Shown here one piece after another: positions 43,024 through 50,358 of a stretch of DNA of 64,000 nt. The stretch is from Kribbella monticola (GTDB lineage Bacteria > Actinomycetota > Actinomycetes > Propionibacteriales > Kribbellaceae). The notes beneath the pieces were generated by a model. It was not told where the DNA came from. It made no database searches and saw only the letters and a program-made list of their open reading frames with translations. The translations under genes and the position numbers were made by a program. Each line of letters opens with the position of its first letter. Positions within the stretch are counted from its first letter, which is position 1. Where the stretch lies: the NCBI RefSeq assembly GCF_003261635.1, contig NZ_QFXK01000031.1, positions 372,001-436,000 on the forward strand. The letters are read 5' to 3'.

Positions 43024-43370
43024 GTGGACTCGGGGTCGTACGGCGCGCGCTGACCGGACGGCAGGCGTTGGGGGGTGTCCATCAGGTCCATCGACGACGA
43101 GACGGGCTTGTCGAAGTCGTCGTCGTCCATGCCTTCGAGCAGGTGTTTGCGGACGAAGCTGCGCGGGTTGAGGTCGCGGACGTCGAGGTCGGCGAACTCC
43201 GGGCCGAGTTCGTTGCGCAGGTCGTTCTGGGCGTTGTTGACCATCCGGCGGACCTGGCGGAGCAGGTTGCCCGCCGTACGGATGAACTCCGGCAGCCGGT
43301 CGGGGCCGAAGACGAGGATGGCCACGATCGCGATCACCACGATCTCGAGTGGCCCGATGTCGAACAGCAT
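43020..43370 (-). CDS. tatB: Twin-arginine translocase subunit TatB
   Basis: 116 residues from ATG 43370. It has a single N-terminal membrane helix and the canonical TatB start MLFDIGPLEIVVIAIVAILVFGPDRLPE, followed by the amphipathic helix LRQVRRMVNNAQNDLRNELG and an acidic tail. TatB forms the Tat receptor with TatC. It is encoded downstream of htrA in the sigE locus, as in mycobacteria. Position alone links it to envelope stress control. The gap to htrA (43371-43560) holds two 33-bp imperfect repeats. Confidence 0.93.
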   Translation of the reverse strand: MLFDIGPLEIVVIAIVAILVFGPDRLPEFIRTAGNLLRQVRRMVNNAQNDLRNELGPEFADLDVRDLNPRSFVRKHLLEGMDDDDFDKPVSSSMDLMDTPQRLPSGQRAPYDPEST

Positions 43371-43501
43371 CTCCCTCACCCCTCCCACAACGACACAAGC
43401 ACCGCGGACAGCGTAGCCCGCACCCGGTCGAACCGCCCGCCGGGTCAGTCAGTCCGGCCGGCCCGGTCGCCGGCGAACCCCGAAGTCAGCCAGTGCGATC
43501 G

Positions 43502-43567
43502 TCCCAAGTCGATTGGCGGACCCAAAGTCAGCCGTCCCGAGTTGACCGGCGGATCCGAGGTCAGCCG
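43502..43567 (-). repeat. Two tandem 33-bp imperfect repeats upstream of tatB
   Basis: Units at 43502-43534 and 43535-43567 agree at about 26 of 33 positions, ending in CAGCCG each. They lie in the htrA-tatB gap and overlap the last bases of htrA, including its stop codon. A further partial copy precedes them. Confidence 0.6.
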
Positions 43568-45036
43568 GTCTGTTGTCCCAGAGCCACGGTGACCTGGCGC
43601 GGTTTGCCACCCCGCTCGAACTCGAGGCGGACGTTCTCGCCCGGACGGTGGGTGCGGATCGCCACGATCAGCGCCTCCGCGCTCTCCACCACCAGGCCGT
43701 TGATCTTGGTGATCACGTCACCCGTGCGCAGCCCGGCGCGAGCCGCCGGTGAGCCGGCGTTCACTTCGCTCACCCGGGCGCCGCCCTCGAACTGCATGTC
43801 CACATTCGCACCGATCACCGGGTACGACGCCTTGCCCGACTCGATCAGCTGCTGCGCCGTACGCCGTGCCTGGTCGATCGGGATCGCGAATCCCAGCCCG
43901 ATCGAGCCGCTCGTGCCCTCCTCGGCACCGCGCACCGTGGCGATCGCCGAGTTGATCCCGATCACCCGCGCGTTCATGTCGACCAGCGGACCGCCCGAGT
44001 TCCCCGGGTTGATCGCCGCGTCGGTCTGCAGCGCGTTGATGTAGGAGATCTCGCCTTCGCCGCCGGCCGTGACGGGCCGGTTCTTCGCCGAGACGATCCC
44101 GGAGGTGACCGTGCCGGCCAGACCGAGCGGCGACCCGATCGCGACCACGTCCTGGCCGACCACCGCGAGCTCCGACTGCCCGAACTGGACCGAAGGCGCA
44201 TCCAGCCCGACCACCTGGACGACGGCCAGGTCGTACGCCGGCGAGCGGCCGACGAGCCGGGCCGTCGAGCTCTTGCCCTTCTGCGTCACCACCTGGATCG
44301 AGCCGCCCTTGGCCGCGGCAGCGACGACATGGTTGTTGGTCAGGATGTGGCCCGCGTTGTCGATCGCGAAACCGGATCCGGTCGCGCTCGAGTTGTCGGC
44401 GCCGTCGACCTTCAGCTGGACGACGCTCGGCAGCAGCGTCGCGGCGACGGCCGAGACCGAGCCGCTGCGGATCTTGGGATCGGCACCGACACCGATCGCC
44501 GGACCGCTCGGGTCGTCGACCGGACCGTTGTTGTTGTCCAGCGCGACCACGCTCACCGCAGCGCCGGTGCCTGCGATCAGACCGACGATCAGCGCCACGA
44601 TGGCGGCGATCAGGATCGTGCGGTTGTTCTTGGGCGGCGGCGCCGGCGTGTACGCGCGGGCCTGCTGCTGATGCCAGTCGAGCGGCGGAGGCGGCGTGTA
44701 CGCCGGTCGCTGCGTCGGCCAGGCCTGCCCCGGGTACGCCGGCCGGAACCCGCCGTCGAGCGGCTCGGGCCGCCCGAAGCTCCGCTGCGTCACCGACCGA
44801 GCCGGAGCCTGCCGGTACGGCGCGTTGCTCCCAGGCGCTGGAATCGACGCCGACCCGCCGCCAACCCCAGGCGCACCCACAGCACTAGGAGCACCCGGCG
44901 TGGGACCGGCCGTAGTACTGGCTTCGGGTACGACCGGGCCTGCTATCGGTCGCTCCGGCGGCAGTACGCGGGTGGGTTCCGGGTCGGCCGGGTCTCTCGG
45001 CGTACGGACCGTCGGTTCGGCGTCATCGGTGCTCAC
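43561..45036 (-). CDS. htrA: HtrA-like membrane-anchored serine protease with PDZ domain
   Basis: 491 residues from GTG 45036; an upstream in-frame GTG at 45099 is less likely. A long Pro-rich cytoplasmic N-terminus and one membrane segment (about 127-152) precede the trypsin-like domain with triad His236 (TNNHVVA), Asp269 (AYDLAVV) and Ser347 (GNSGGPL). A C-terminal PDZ domain follows (VSEVNAGSPAARAGLRTGDVITKIN). It degrades misfolded proteins outside the membrane. It belongs to the sigE-rseA-rseB-htrA-tatB unit. Confidence 0.95.
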   Translation of the reverse strand: MSTDDAEPTVRTPRDPADPEPTRVLPPERPIAGPVVPEASTTAGPTPGAPSAVGAPGVGGGSASIPAPGSNAPYRQAPARSVTQRSFGRPEPLDGGFRPAYPGQAWPTQRPAYTPPPPLDWHQQQARAYTPAPPPKNNRTILIAAIVALIVGLIAGTGAAVSVVALDNNNGPVDDPSGPAIGVGADPKIRSGSVSAVAATLLPSVVQLKVDGADNSSATGSGFAIDNAGHILTNNHVVAAAAKGGSIQVVTQKGKSSTARLVGRSPAYDLAVVQVVGLDAPSVQFGQSELAVVGQDVVAIGSPLGLAGTVTSGIVSAKNRPVTAGGEGEISYINALQTDAAINPGNSGGPLVDMNARVIGINSAIATVRGAEEGTSGSIGLGFAIPIDQARRTAQQLIESGKASYPVIGANVDMQFEGGARVSEVNAGSPAARAGLRTGDVITKINGLVVESAEALIVAIRTHRPGENVRLEFERGGKPRQVTVALGQQTG

Positions 45037-45111
45037 GGTGGCCGCCTCACGTCGTCGTTGGTTCGGTCGTGCAGTCCCCACCGGGCTTCCGATAGGCACT
45101 CCCAGAGTCGA

Positions 45112-46179
45112 TTATCCCAGTTTCCAGGAGAGGGCACTCATCGGCGTGAGCCACTTCGCCATTTTGGCCAGCCCGGTGCCCACCCGTTCCACCGCCGTCA
45201 CGCGGGGCAACGGCTGGTGCGGGAAGGCGGCGACGACCTTGCCGAGCTGGTCGTACGGGAGGTCGCCGACCAGGGTGTAGACGATGCCGCCGGAGGACCA
45301 CATCGCGTACGACGGCATGCCGTACCGCTGGTAGACCGTCGCCCCCTCGTCGGTGGTGATCGCCGTGTACCCGGCGACGGCCGACGGATCCAGCTCGCCG
45401 CGCTGCTCGAAGAGGGAGACGTTGAACAACCCGTCGGAGTACGAGAACTGCAGGGAATTGCTCGCGGTGTCCTGGTGAACGTCGTACAGCTGCAGGTCGG
45501 AAGGCAGCGAGGCCGAGCACGTCCAGCCCTGGGAGCGCAGGCTGTCGACCTTGCTCATCCCGACCGACTCCACCCCGCCCGGCACCATCGGGGGTAGGTG
45601 GCTGAGGAACTCGGAGTTCTCGATCTCCAGCTCGGTGAACACGGTCGCCCGGACCAGCGTCGTACCGTCCGGGCCGAACAACTGCCGCTGCAGCAGCAAG
45701 CCGGTCGCCTTGTCGATCCAGAAGCGCGCCGCCAGCGTCTTGTCCCCACGCAGCGCCTCAACCAGTACTGCGGCGCGCCCGATCGTGGCCGTGCAGCACT
45801 TGTAGACCAGCTCGTACGTCGCTTTGAGCAGCGCGAGCGGTCCGCCGTCGACAGTAGGGCCGACCTCGTGGCCGGCGCGCTGCACGAACGCCTTGGCGCC
45901 CGGTGACGAGCCAGAGCCGACCACACTGATCTCGGAGCCCTGCGAGGCGGCATGGACGATGTCGAGCATCGCCGAGCTCGCCCCTGTCGGTCCCCAGGAC
46001 GTGATGATCTGCGTGCCGTGGTACGAAACGCGGTCGGGCGCTGCCGCGGCTCGCTCCAGCCAGTTGACGGCTGTAGGTGAGTCATCGCGCGGCGCGACGG
46101 CGACGGCCGCGGCGGGCATGGGCAGGCCGAAGCCGATCAGTACGGTGCTGACCAGGACGGCGAGCCGGGAGAGGCTCAC
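45112..46179 (-). CDS. RseB/MucB-like sigma-E regulatory protein
   Basis: 355 residues from a GTG 3 nt after the rseA-like stop. Signal peptide (VLIGFGLPMPAAAVA, about 26 residues). The two-domain MucB/RseB layout is present: an N-terminal LolA-like domain (AVNWLERAAAAPDRVSYHGTQIITSW...ARFWIDKATGLLLQRQLFGPDG) and a smaller C-terminal domain (FSYSDGLFNVSLFEQRG). In Gram-negatives RseB binds the anti-sigma factor and protects it from proteolysis; here it is co-encoded with the anti-sigma factor and sigE. Two adjacent Cys (KCC) near the middle are unusual. Confidence 0.83.
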   Translation of the reverse strand: MSLSRLAVLVSTVLIGFGLPMPAAAVAVAPRDDSPTAVNWLERAAAAPDRVSYHGTQIITSWGPTGASSAMLDIVHAASQGSEISVVGSGSSPGAKAFVQRAGHEVGPTVDGGPLALLKATYELVYKCCTATIGRAAVLVEALRGDKTLAARFWIDKATGLLLQRQLFGPDGTTLVRATVFTELEIENSEFLSHLPPMVPGGVESVGMSKVDSLRSQGWTCSASLPSDLQLYDVHQDTASNSLQFSYSDGLFNVSLFEQRGELDPSAVAGYTAITTDEGATVYQRYGMPSYAMWSSGGIVYTLVGDLPYDQLGKVVAAFPHQPLPRVTAVERVGTGLAKMAKWLTPMSALSWKLG

Positions 46180-46182
46180 TGC

Positions 46183-46788
46183 TCAGCGCCCCGCGAGGGC
46201 CACCGGCTGGAGCGTCGGGCTCAGCCCTGCATACCCCGTCCCGTTGAAGGAGTTCAGCATCGCCACCGGGTCGGTGAACGGCGCACCGTTCGTCGCAGCG
46301 GCGTGGTCAGCGGAGAAGCTTGCTACTGGCGGCTGCAGCACCGGCGGCTGTTCTGTGCGCGCCGGGTCGCCCAGAACGAACGCAGTACCGAGCAGTGAAG
46401 CGACTGCGGCAGCCGAACTCGCTGCACCCAGTACGGCGGTACGCCGGCGGGCGCGGCTGACACGGGACCCCGGCCGGGTCGCACCGGTTCGCGCAGCGGG
46501 GAAGGCCGAGCGCTGCGGGAACAGCGAGACCGGCGTCACCACCGGCCGCACCTCCTCGCGCGGCTCGGTCGAGAACGAGGGCACACCCAGCAAGCGCTGC
46601 ATCAGGTCACTGGACGGCTCGATCGGCTCAACTGCGGCCAACCGCGCCTTCAGCCGGCGCTGGGCGTCCACCTCGCCACGGCAGGTCTCACAGCCGACCA
46701 GGTGACTCAGCACCTTGTCCCGCGAGTCGTGGTCCAGCTCGCCGTCCACGACGGCGCTCAGCTTGTCCAGCGGGTGTTGCGGCGTCAC
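46183..46788 (-). CDS. rseA: Zinc-binding anti-sigma factor (RseA-like)
   Basis: 201 residues from a GTG overlapping the sigE stop (GTGA). The zinc anti-sigma motif H29-x3-C33-x2-C36 lies in LSHLVGCETCRGEVDAQRRLK. A membrane-crossing hydrophobic segment follows at about 118-140 (VLGAASSAAAVASLLGTAFVLG) and a small extracytoplasmic tail ends the protein. It is predicted to hold SigE at the membrane and release it on redox or envelope stress. RseA naming follows the mycobacterial system; it is based on order and motif. Confidence 0.92.
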   Translation of the reverse strand: MTPQHPLDKLSAVVDGELDHDSRDKVLSHLVGCETCRGEVDAQRRLKARLAAVEPIEPSSDLMQRLLGVPSFSTEPREEVRPVVTPVSLFPQRSAFPAARTGATRPGSRVSRARRRTAVLGAASSAAAVASLLGTAFVLGDPARTEQPPVLQPPVASFSADHAAATNGAPFTDPVAMLNSFNGTGYAGLSPTLQPVALAGR

Positions 46789-47414
46789 TGCTCGTCACCT
46801 CCGGCGACGAACGGCCCGTCCGCGGGCGGGCCACTGACACGGGTCTGACCCGACCGTGGCGCGCGGTGCTCGAGGTGCTTGCGCAACATCGAGCGGCCCC
46901 GGTGGATCCGGCTCCGAACGGTCCCCAGCTTCACGTCCAGCACATCGGCGATCTCGTCGTACGTCATGCCCTCGATGTCGCAGAGCACCACGGCCGCGCG
47001 GAAGTCCTCCGGCAGCGCGTCCAGCGCGTACTGCACATCGTGGTCGAACAGGTCGGAGTCCAGCTTCTCGGCCGGGCCGGAGCCCTTCGCGGGCAGCCGG
47101 TCGTGCGCGTCCTCGGGCAGCCCGTCGAAGCGGATCCGCTGCCGGCGGCGCGCGCCGTCCAGGAACAGGTTGGTGGTGATCCGGTAGAGCCAGCCCTCGA
47201 AGGTGCCCGGCGTGTACGACGACAGCGAGCGGAAGACCCGGACGAACACTTCCTGGGTCAGGTCCTCGGCGTCGTGCTTGTTCCCGGTCAGGCGGTAGGC
47301 CAGCCGGTAGACGCGGGCGGAGTGGGTGCGGACGATCTCGTCCCAGGACGGCAGCACCTCGGGCTGCGGCTGGGGCGCGTACACAGGCGCCACGGAGGTG
47401 TCGACCGGCTTCAC
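46785..47414 (-). CDS. sigE: ECF sigma factor SigE homologue
   Basis: 209 residues from GTG 47414, chosen because GGGAGG (47422-47427) lies 7 nt upstream. Longer in-frame forms could start at ATG 47480 (22 extra residues) or 47519; several start points are plausible. Region 2: WDEIVRTHSARVYRLAYRLTGNKHDAEDLTQEVFVRVFRSLSSYTPGTFEGWLYRITTNLFLD. Region 4: ALPEDFRAAVVLCDIEGMTYDEIADVLDVKLGTVRSRIHRGRSMLRK. It directs envelope-stress transcription and is held by the adjacent anti-sigma factor. An own-type promoter lies at 47555-47582. Confidence 0.93.
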   Translation of the reverse strand: MKPVDTSVAPVYAPQPQPEVLPSWDEIVRTHSARVYRLAYRLTGNKHDAEDLTQEVFVRVFRSLSSYTPGTFEGWLYRITTNLFLDGARRRQRIRFDGLPEDAHDRLPAKGSGPAEKLDSDLFDHDVQYALDALPEDFRAAVVLCDIEGMTYDEIADVLDVKLGTVRSRIHRGRSMLRKHLEHRAPRSGQTRVSGPPADGPFVAGGDEQ

Positions 47415-47554
47415 GACAACGCCTCCCTGGGCACCCGTCCTGCGATCCGCACTCTGCGGGGCAACGAGCGTGACCACCATAGTGTCGCGTTCACCGTCCT
47501 CTTCGCACTTCGGGAGCACCCGGGCCGAACCCTGAGATGCCGGTACGCCGAGTC

Positions 47555-47582
47555 AACGGGCCCCGCGACCGGGAAGTTCCCC
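47555..47582 (-). promoter_or_regulatory. SigE-type promoter upstream of sigE
   Basis: On the minus strand, GGAAC (bases 47580-47576, extended to GGGGAAC) and CGTT (47558-47555) are separated by 17 nt. The pair matches the actinobacterial SigE consensus GGAAC-N17/18-CGTT. The predicted transcript starts near 47548 and would give a leader of about 65-130 nt, depending on the start used. It implies autoregulation. Confidence 0.75.
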
Positions 47583-47638
47583 GCTCGCGCGATCACTCTC
47601 GTAGTACAAGACGTATGAACAGGCATTTCGGTTGAACG

Positions 47639-47860
47639 CTATTTCTCTTCGATGACTGCGATGGGGTCGCCGTCGCGGACGACCTCGCCTTCGGAGACCT
47701 TCATCTCGGTGATCGTGCCGGCCACTTCGGCGAGCACCGGGATCTCCATCTTCATCGACTCGAGGATGACGAGGGTGTCCTCGGGGCCCACCGTGTCCCC
47801 GGCCTTGGCGGTGACCTTCTGGACATTGGCCACCAGCTCGGCCACCACGGTGTGACTCAC
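47639..47860 (-). CDS. Small biotin/lipoyl attachment protein
   Basis: 73 residues from GTG 47860, with GGAGGAG 6-8 nt upstream. The whole protein is one biotinyl domain: TKAGDTVGPEDTLVILESMK37MEIPVLAEVAGTI, with attachment Lys37 in ESMKME. It is a free-standing carrier of the acetyl-CoA carboxylase type, lacking the usual N-terminal linker. No carboxylase subunit lies within the window, so its partner enzyme is elsewhere. It sits just upstream of sigE on the same strand. Confidence 0.9.
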   Translation of the reverse strand: MSHTVVAELVANVQKVTAKAGDTVGPEDTLVILESMKMEIPVLAEVAGTITEMKVSEGEVVRDGDPIAVIEEK

Positions 47861-47907
47861 GCGCCGCTCCTCCTCCGCCCGGAACGTTCCGGGCCTGCTG
47901 GAGGATC

Positions 47908-48453
47908 CTAGTTCTCGTTCCTGAGAGATTGCCTAGCCCGGTACGACGCGACGCGGGTCCGGCCGGCGCAGGTCGGCGTACAGAACTTCCGCGGGCGTCG
48001 CTCGGCCGAGTTGACGAAGACACGCTCACAGTCGGTCGCCGCACAGTGGTGCAGGGCTTCGAATCCGTGCCCCGCAGCGAAACCGGCGAGGCCGAGCGCC
48101 GCTCCGGCGGCCAGCCACTCGGCCCACGTCGCCCCCGGCTTCGCCACGTGCAGGTGCCACGGCGCCCCGTCGTGATCCGACAGATAGGGCCGTACTGCGT
48201 AGTCGGCGAGCAGGTCGTTGAGGACCCCGGCCGCCTCGCGTGGCTCGGCGCGGAAGACCGCCCGGAGACGTTCACGCACCGCCTTCACGGCCGCCAGATC
48301 GGCCTCGTCGACGGTCGCCGTCGGCTCGCCGTGCTCGAGCAGGAACCGCTGCAAGGCCTCCGGTGAGGTCAGCTTCTCCGGTTCGAGGGTCTTGGTGTTC
48401 ACCAGGTCCACGGCGATCCGGATCATCCGGTCGGGCGTTGTCAGGCTTTCCAC
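47908..48453 (-). CDS. CGNR zinc-finger protein (ABATE/CGNR type)
   Basis: 181 residues from GTG 48453. N-terminal ABATE-like domain (MIRIAVDLVNTKTL...EPEALQRFLLEHGE type) and a C-terminal zinc finger with four cysteines, CAATDCERVF...KFCTPTCAGRTRVASYRARQ. The R-x-Y-R-A-R tail is typical for CGNR zinc-finger proteins, thought to bind DNA as stress-responsive regulators. It is divergent from the MFS transporter at 48522. AGCGTAACG repeats lie between the genes. Confidence 0.87.
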   Translation of the reverse strand: MESLTTPDRMIRIAVDLVNTKTLEPEKLTSPEALQRFLLEHGEPTATVDEADLAAVKAVRERLRAVFRAEPREAAGVLNDLLADYAVRPYLSDHDGAPWHLHVAKPGATWAEWLAAGAALGLAGFAAGHGFEALHHCAATDCERVFVNSAERRPRKFCTPTCAGRTRVASYRARQSLRNEN

Positions 48454-48460
48454 TCGACCG

Positions 48461-48509
48461 AGCGTAACGGCTTTGATAGCGTAACGCGTAACTTCATAGA
48501 TCCCGTTAC
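48461..48509. promoter_or_regulatory. AGCGTAACG repeats between the CGNR and MFS genes
   Basis: AGCGTAACG occurs at 48461-48469 and 48478-48486, 17 bp apart. CGTTAC at 48504-48509 is the reversed core (GTAACG). The 68-bp gap is covered by these motifs, which suggests binding by the CGNR protein; that is inference. Confidence 0.55.
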
Positions 48510-48521
48510 AGAGGAGTTGTG

Positions 48522-49697
48522 ATGCTGGCCCGCTATCTGACCGCCGCGACGCTCGCGCGGGTCGGGGACGAGATGGTCGCGTTCACCCTCGTGCTGCTCG
48601 TGCTGGAGCGCACAGACAGCGCAGCGCTGGCCGGCGTCACCGGAGCGGCCTACGCAGTACCAGCGATTGCGACCGGTCCACTGCTCGGCGCGTGGCTCGA
48701 CAGAACGCAGTACCGGCGTACTGCGCTCGCCCTGAACCAAGCCGTCCTGGGCGCGGTGATGCTCTCCATGCTGGTCGTGGTCGGGCACAGCGCTCACTGG
48801 GTGACGCCGGTGCTCGCAGCAGTCGCCGGTACGACGCTTCCGCTCGTCAGTGGCGGCTTCACGAGCATGCTGCCGAGCTTGGTCTCGCAGGATGCTCTCC
48901 CCCGGGCCAACTCGTTGGAGGCGGCCAGCTTCGGCGCAGCCACGATCACTGGCCCCGCAGCCGCCGCCACGATCAGCGCAGCCGTCTCGGTAGAGGCAGC
49001 CGCAGCGCTGATCGCTGTCACGGCAACTCTCAGCATCCTGGCCATCACGCGGCTCCCCGCTCTCTCCCCGGCCAACGGAAGCCACGAGCCCTTCCTGGGT
49101 TCAGTAGTAGCCGGCTTTGCCCACCTGGCCCGTACTCCGCGCCTGCGAGCGTCCACAGTGACCACGACTCTGCTCATGGGCCTCACCGGCATGCTCCTCA
49201 TCACCCTGCCGCTCCACATGGGGTCGCTCGGCATGCCACGGTCGGCGGCGGGCTACTTGTGGGCGGTGTTGGAGTTAGGCAGTGTCACCACAGCGCTGGT
49301 GCTCGGCCGCCTTCAGACGCGATGGCGTCCCGAGCACGTCGTCATGGTGGCCGTGGCCGCTTATGGGCTGGCGTTCAGCGCGTGGCCGCTGGCTGGCAGC
49401 TTTGGCGTGCTGCTGGCACTGGCCGCGGCTACCGGCCTACTCGAAGGGCCGATGCTCCCGGCGATGTTTGCCGCTCGCCAGCTCTACAGCCCGCTGGAGC
49501 TGCAAGGCCGGGTGAGCACAACCGCCGCCAGCCTCCGAGTAGGCGCGGCCGCCCTCGGCCAAGCAGTAGCTGGCCTCCTGGTGCCGTCGGTAGGCACCCG
49601 CACAGCACTCCTGCTGATCGCCGCAGGTCTGGTCACCGCTTCAGTTGTCGGCAAGGGGTTCAGCCACGGCAGAAAGGAGGTCGCACATGCTGGTTAA
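48522..49697 (+). CDS. MFS transporter
   Basis: 391 residues from ATG 48522, with GAGGAG 6 nt upstream. Twelve hydrophobic segments are predicted with the typical loop-2/3 signature after the second (GPLLGAWLDRTQYRRTAL). The pattern LARVGDEMVAFTLVLLVLERT at the start matches the EntS/YqgE-like efflux group of MFS proteins. The substrate is unknown. It is followed by a GNAT gene that overlaps its end by 11 nt, so a resistance unit (export plus acetylation) is possible. Confidence 0.9.
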   Translation: MLARYLTAATLARVGDEMVAFTLVLLVLERTDSAALAGVTGAAYAVPAIATGPLLGAWLDRTQYRRTALALNQAVLGAVMLSMLVVVGHSAHWVTPVLAAVAGTTLPLVSGGFTSMLPSLVSQDALPRANSLEAASFGAATITGPAAAATISAAVSVEAAAALIAVTATLSILAITRLPALSPANGSHEPFLGSVVAGFAHLARTPRLRASTVTTTLLMGLTGMLLITLPLHMGSLGMPRSAAGYLWAVLELGSVTTALVLGRLQTRWRPEHVVMVAVAAYGLAFSAWPLAGSFGVLLALAAATGLLEGPMLPAMFAARQLYSPLELQGRVSTTAASLRVGAAALGQAVAGLLVPSVGTRTALLLIAAGLVTASVVGKGFSHGRKEVAHAG

Positions 49698-50355
49698 AGC
49701 CTGGGCCGAGGGTTGGGCCATTGCTCGCGGGACACCCGCGCCTGTCGAGGTAGCCGAGGGCTATCGCATCGATGTCGGCCTACCGGGCCACGTCGTGCGC
49801 TATGTGCTCCCAGCCCACGCGCCTGCGCTGGCGGCTCGCCTGACGACTCCTGGCACGTGGCTGAAGATCTGCGACGCCGCACCGTCGCTCGACGAGCGCT
49901 GGCAGGTGCAGGCACCGGAGTACCTGATGACCGCACAGCTGACTACAGAGCCGCCGGCCAGCAGGCCGGAGTACCAGCTGCAACTAACGCAAACCGGCAG
50001 CGTCCTCGACGTGGTCGTCAGGAGCCAAGGCGAACTGGCGGCGCGCGGCAAGGCAGCGCTCGCCGGGGAACACGCGGTGATCGATCAGGTGGTCACCGAA
50101 CCCGGGCACCGCCGCCGAGGGCTCGGCACCACCGTCATGCGCGCACTCAGCCAGGCGGCCCGCCACCGCGGCGCTCGTACCGGAGTACTGGTCGCGACAG
50201 CAGACGGCCGGGCGCTTTACCACGGCCTCGGCTGGTCCCTGGTGTCTCCAGTCACCGCTGCTCGACTGAAGACACCAGGCGACCCCGGCGAAGCACTGGA
50301 GCCATCTGGCGACCCCGGCGAAGCACTGGAGACGCCTGGCCGCGGCTGTGGGTGA
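49687..50355 (+). CDS. GNAT family N-acetyltransferase with C-terminal tandem repeat
   Basis: 222 residues from ATG 49687, with AAAGGAGG 6 nt upstream. An N-terminal variable domain is followed by a GNAT core: VIDQVVTEPGHRRRGLGTTVMRALSQAA (acetyl-CoA loop) and ALYHGLGWSLVSPV. The last 25 residues repeat GDPGEALE twice and are rich in Gly, Pro and Glu. The acceptor is unknown. It is coupled to the MFS gene, hinting at a common resistance or transport role. Convergent with the SIS gene. Confidence 0.88.
   Translation: MLVKAWAEGWAIARGTPAPVEVAEGYRIDVGLPGHVVRYVLPAHAPALAARLTTPGTWLKICDAAPSLDERWQVQAPEYLMTAQLTTEPPASRPEYQLQLTQTGSVLDVVVRSQGELAARGKAALAGEHAVIDQVVTEPGHRRRGLGTTVMRALSQAARHRGARTGVLVATADGRALYHGLGWSLVSPVTAARLKTPGDPGEALEPSGDPGEALETPGRGCG
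50278..50331 (+). repeat. 30-bp tandem repeat at the GNAT gene 3' end
   Basis: GGCGACCCCGGCGAAGCACT and following bases occur at 50278 and again at 50308; a 24-bp block is identical in both copies and the period is exactly 30 bp. It encodes GDPGEALE plus two further residues. In-frame copy-number change would alter the tail length. Confidence 0.85.
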
Positions 50356-50358
50356 AGG

